Source: Pseudomonadales bacterium (GTDB taxonomy: Bacteria; Pseudomonadota; Gammaproteobacteria; Pseudomonadales; Azotimanducaceae). Taken from it: a DNA stretch of 64,000 nucleotides. The notes under the pieces are model-generated. The model had not been told where the DNA came from, did not search any database, and saw only the letters and a list, made by a program, of their open reading frames with translations. A program made the position numbers and the translations under genes. Of the stretch, positions 61,923 through 64,000 are shown piece after piece. Location of the stretch: contig JAJEIQ010000079.1 in the NCBI GenBank assembly GCA_022827905.1, positions 1 through 64,000 of the forward strand, given 5' to 3'. Numbering within the stretch: position 1 is the stretch's first letter; each line of letters opens with the position of its first letter.

Positions 61923-62557
61923 TCCTCGACCTGCATGCCCACTCCGTGGTCTCCGACGACGGGCGGGCCAAAGTGCCGAACTACTGCCAGTGGATTCGCG
62001 CCAAGGAACTGCCCATTGAAGGCTTCGTGCTGACCGAGCACCGCCAGTTCGACTTCGCCTCCGACTACAACGCCTTGGCCCGCCAGTTCGGGCTGACCAT
62101 TCTGAAGGCCAGCGAGGTGGAGACCGAATACGGCCATGTGCTGGTCTTCGGCGTCACCGAGGCCTTGACCCATGCGTTCGACTTCGCCGACATCCGCCTG
62201 CCCCTCGCCCAGGTCATCGAAGAAGCCGAACGCCACGGCGCCGTGCCGGTGCCCTGCCACCCGGGACGCAGACGCGTGGGCATGGCGGCGCACATCGACG
62301 AACTCGGCGTGCCCGAAGGGGTGCGCATCGTCGAGATATTCAACGGCGGCAGCCGCGGCGAGGAGGACCGCATCGCCGCGGCCATGGCCGACGAGCAAAA
62401 CTATCGGGGCATCGGCGGCAGCGACGCCCACATCGTCAGCCACATCGGGCGCTGCGCCACCCGCTTCGACGGCACGGTAGGCAGCGAGGGCGAACTGGCC
62501 GAAGCGTTGCGCAGCGGCGGCTTCGAAGCCTTGAGTTTCCGGGAGCAGCAGGCATGA
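61919..62557 (+). CDS. PHP-domain metal-dependent phosphoesterase
   Basis: A 212-residue protein: ILDLHAHSVVSDDGRAKVPN (HXH metal site), GFVLTEHRQFDFASDYN, KASEVETEYGHVLVFGVTEA, GAVPVPCHPGRRR and YRGIGGSDAHIVSHIG match the PHP fold, usually a trinuclear metal site that cleaves phosphoesters. ATGA overlaps both with coaE upstream and the hot-dog gene downstream suggest tight coupling. The substrate is not known; nucleotide-like phosphates are common for small stand-alone PHP proteins. Confidence 0.85.
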   Translation: MILDLHAHSVVSDDGRAKVPNYCQWIRAKELPIEGFVLTEHRQFDFASDYNALARQFGLTILKASEVETEYGHVLVFGVTEALTHAFDFADIRLPLAQVIEEAERHGAVPVPCHPGRRRVGMAAHIDELGVPEGVRIVEIFNGGSRGEEDRIAAAMADEQNYRGIGGSDAHIVSHIGRCATRFDGTVGSEGELAEALRSGGFEALSFREQQA

Positions 62558-63006
62558 GCAACGCAATCGACGTGGAGGCCCTGCGAGAGGCCTATCTGAA
62601 CGAGGTTTTCGACGAGGTGGAAGTCACTTTGGATGCTGAAGAAACGGCCGCTTACGCTGCCAGTTGCGGCGAGGTTTCACCCTGCTTCACCGATCCTTCC
62701 GACCCGGACTTCCAGGCTCCGCCCACCCTGCCCGCCAGCATTCACCCGAGCCGACAGCGGCCCAAGGGCTTTCCGAAAGTGGTGGGGCTCGGCATGGATG
62801 CCGGCAAGGCCGTGCACTGCCACCGCCCCATCCGTCCCGGCGTCAAGCTGACCGCCAAGACCCACATGCACGACATCTACACCAAGACCGGGCGTTCCGG
62901 GCGCATGGTGTTCTTCGTCAACCGCATGGAGATATTCGATCCCGAAGGCCAACTGCTGGCCTCCGCGGACACCAGCAGCGTGGTGCGGGAGCGTCCGGAG
63001 GAATGA
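62554..63006 (+). CDS. FAS1-like dehydratase / MaoC N-terminal hot-dog protein
   Basis: A 150-residue single hot-dog domain: [20 protein letters not shown] at the N-terminus, [40 protein letters not shown] and [20 protein letters not shown] are typical of the FAS1-DH/MaoC N-terminal family. This subunit often lacks the catalytic pair and works as a heterodimer with a MaoC partner. The start overlaps the PHP gene by ATGA and the end overlaps the next MaoC gene by ATGA. Confidence 0.82.
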   Translation: MSNAIDVEALREAYLNEVFDEVEVTLDAEETAAYAASCGEVSPCFTDPSDPDFQAPPTLPASIHPSRQRPKGFPKVVGLGMDAGKAVHCHRPIRPGVKLTAKTHMHDIYTKTGRSGRMVFFVNRMEIFDPEGQLLASADTSSVVRERPEE

Positions 63007-63416
63007 CCGTCAATCGTATCACCGATGTTGAATTCGGCGACACGCTGCCGGTGTTCGACCCAGACACCCGCCTCGCCAACGTGGCCCGCTTCGTCAAGAC
63101 CGCACACTGGAACGGGCCGCGCTTCACCGACCACGAAGCGGCCCGCGCCGAAGGACTGCCCGGCGCCCTCGTGCCCGGCATCATGAGCCAAGGCTTCCTA
63201 GCCGCAATGATCCACCGCTGGGCTCCCAAGGCGGAAATTCTCTACGTCGATACGGTGTTCCGAGCGCCAGTGATCGTGGACCAGCCCTGCCACATCAACG
63301 GCGTGGTCACCGATATCGACGAGGCCACCGGCGAAGTGGAAATCGACCTGACGGTAACCAACGACGCCGGGGAGACACGGGTGTTCGGCACGGCGCGGGC
63401 GAAGCTGCCGAACTGA
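63003..63416 (+). CDS. MaoC-family enoyl-CoA hydratase
   Basis: A 137-residue hot-dog protein: [20 protein letters not shown], then [20 protein letters not shown], where the N-x-P-R-F-T-D-H segment corresponds to the D-x-N-x-x-H hydratase region, and [20 protein letters not shown]. The final strands [20 protein letters not shown] complete the fold. It overlaps the previous hot-dog gene by ATGA, so the two are a likely alpha/beta hydratase pair like ChsH1/ChsH2 of steroid side-chain catabolism. The DUF35-thiolase unit is convergent and 21 bases away. Confidence 0.83.
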   Translation: MTVNRITDVEFGDTLPVFDPDTRLANVARFVKTAHWNGPRFTDHEAARAEGLPGALVPGIMSQGFLAAMIHRWAPKAEILYVDTVFRAPVIVDQPCHINGVVTDIDEATGEVEIDLTVTNDAGETRVFGTARAKLPN

Positions 63417-63437
63417 GGCTGACGCAGAAGCCCGTCC

Positions 63438-63848
63438 TCAAGCAGGCTCAAAAAGAGGCACGCAAAGCGCCTCGTGCTCCTCCCAGCGGACCTTCACCCG
63501 CATTCCGATGCGGACGCTTGAATGGTCATCGATGCCCACCACGTTCGACACTAGGCGCGGGCCCTCGTCGAGGTCGATCCAGGCGACCGCATAAGGCGCC
63601 ATGCTGCGGAAGAACGGGTGGTAGCTCTGGCGGACAATGCTGTAGGTGTACACCGTGCCCTCCCCGGCGGATTCCTTCCACTCCAGATTGGCGCTTAAGC
63701 AGCTTGAGCAACGACGGCGCGGGTAAAACACCACCGCGCCGCAGTCGGCGCACTGCTGATAGATCAGTCGCTTTTCCTTGGTGGCCAGCCAGAATGCCTG
63801 GGTGTCCAGGTCGCGGAGGTTCGGCAATGGACGGGTTGGATCGGCCAT
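63438..63848 (-). CDS. DUF35 Zn-ribbon/OB-fold protein
   Basis: A 136-residue protein with the rubredoxin-like zinc ribbon IYQQCADCGAVVFYPRRRCS then SCLS (two CXXC pairs) and an OB fold (GTVYTYSIVRQSYHPFF, YAVAWIDLDEGPRLVSNVVG). DUF35 proteins bind acyl-CoA and partner SCP2-type thiolases or aldolases. The ATG lies 3 bases after the stop of the thiolase gene on the same strand, the standard pairing. Confidence 0.92.
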   Translation of the reverse strand: MADPTRPLPNLRDLDTQAFWLATKEKRLIYQQCADCGAVVFYPRRRCSSCLSANLEWKESAGEGTVYTYSIVRQSYHPFFRSMAPYAVAWIDLDEGPRLVSNVVGIDDHSSVRIGMRVKVRWEEHEALCVPLFEPA

Positions 63849-63851
63849 GAC

Positions 63852-64000
63852 TCAGTCCCTCCCCAAGATGATGGTCCCGGCGCAGTGGCGGCTGCCGAGC
63901 ATGCCGCCGTTGCCGTGGGCGACGGCGAGGCGGGCGCCCTCCACCTGGGAGCAGGACTCGCCGCGCAATTGGCGGGCCGCTTCGATCAGCAGAAAGATGC
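63852..64000 (-). CDS. SCP2-type thiolase/aldolase, C-terminal fragment
   Basis: Only the last 48 codons are in the window; the 5' part lies beyond the right edge. IFLLIEAARQLRGESCSQVE followed by GARLAVAHGNGGMLGSRHCA and a TIILGRD ending match the C-terminus of SCP2-type thiolases, with HGNGG as the conserved loop. These enzymes act with DUF35 partners in thiolysis or retro-aldol cleavage of side-chain CoA esters. Confidence 0.85.
   Translation of the reverse strand, partial: IFLLIEAARQLRGESCSQVEGARLAVAHGNGGMLGSRHCAGTIILGRD

Overview
The window is GC-rich, densely coding DNA from a Gram-negative bacterium. Outer-membrane barrel, periplasmic multihaem cytochrome and lipoprotein genes, an imuA-imuB-dnaE2 cassette with LexA-type CTG-N10-CAG boxes, and a membrane-anchored TPR protein of a gammaproteobacterial type suggest Pseudomonadota, probably Gammaproteobacteria. 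No rRNA or taxonomic marker allows a finer placement. The gene content (many CoA-ester enzymes, several Fe(II)/2OG-type oxygenases, a P450, a molybdenum hydroxylase) fits an aerobic heterotroph that degrades organic acids and hydrophobic compounds.

Layout. 1-0.24 kb: end of an insertion sequence. 0.4-3.7 kb: an electron-transfer operon (GPP34 domain fused to a di-haem cytochrome b, an 11-haem cytochrome c, a Tll0287-like haem sensor). 3.8-8.0 kb: TPR-sulfotransferase, metallo-beta-lactamase hydrolase and an ATP-grasp enzyme. 8.2-9.1 kb: antitoxin/PIN toxin pair and tRNA-Gly(GCC). 9.1-14.2 kb: a giant secreted Calx-beta-type repeat protein. 14.3-21.2 kb: formyl-CoA-transferase-like and oxalyl-CoA-decarboxylase-like genes, then TauD, GFA, ThuA and amidohydrolase genes. 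21.2-23.1 kb: a disrupted accessory patch with two paralogous small membrane-protein frames broken at the same codon, a UUCG-loop terminator, a 252-bp IS-like remnant and an orphan gene. 23.1-27.9 kb: a spondin/Calx-beta secreted protein sharing its C-terminal repeats with the giant protein, a DUF1971 protein and an outer-membrane barrel. 28-36.6 kb: SDRs, P450, FAD monooxygenase, GST, MFS symporter and acyl-CoA ligase. 36.8-38.8 kb: CitE-like lyase with two MaoC hydratases. 38.9-40.6 kb: AAA-ATPase/PD-(D/E)XK gene preceded by three hairpins. 40.7-46.7 kb: a CoxS/M/L-type molybdenum hydroxylase operon with an SDR lacking its catalytic motif and a CoxG-enoyl-CoA-hydratase fusion. 46.8-52.5 kb: dnaE2, imuB, imuA. 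52.5-58.1 kb: TPR membrane protein, DUF1761, methyltransferase, 8-haem TPR lipoprotein. 58.1-64 kb: enoyl-CoA hydratase, acyl-CoA-dehydrogenase-like flavoenzyme, PhyH, CoaE, PHP, two hot-dog proteins, DUF35 and the end of a thiolase.

The metabolic genes form several CoA-thioester modules. The last one (two MaoC-type proteins, DUF35 and thiolase) resembles the hydratase/retro-aldolase set of steroid side-chain catabolism. The most unusual signals are the tandem small frames sharing a TGA or frame break at codon 18, the GPP34-cytochrome b fusion, the CoxG-enoyl-CoA-hydratase fusion, and palindromic repeats translated in frame inside imuA and dnaE2.
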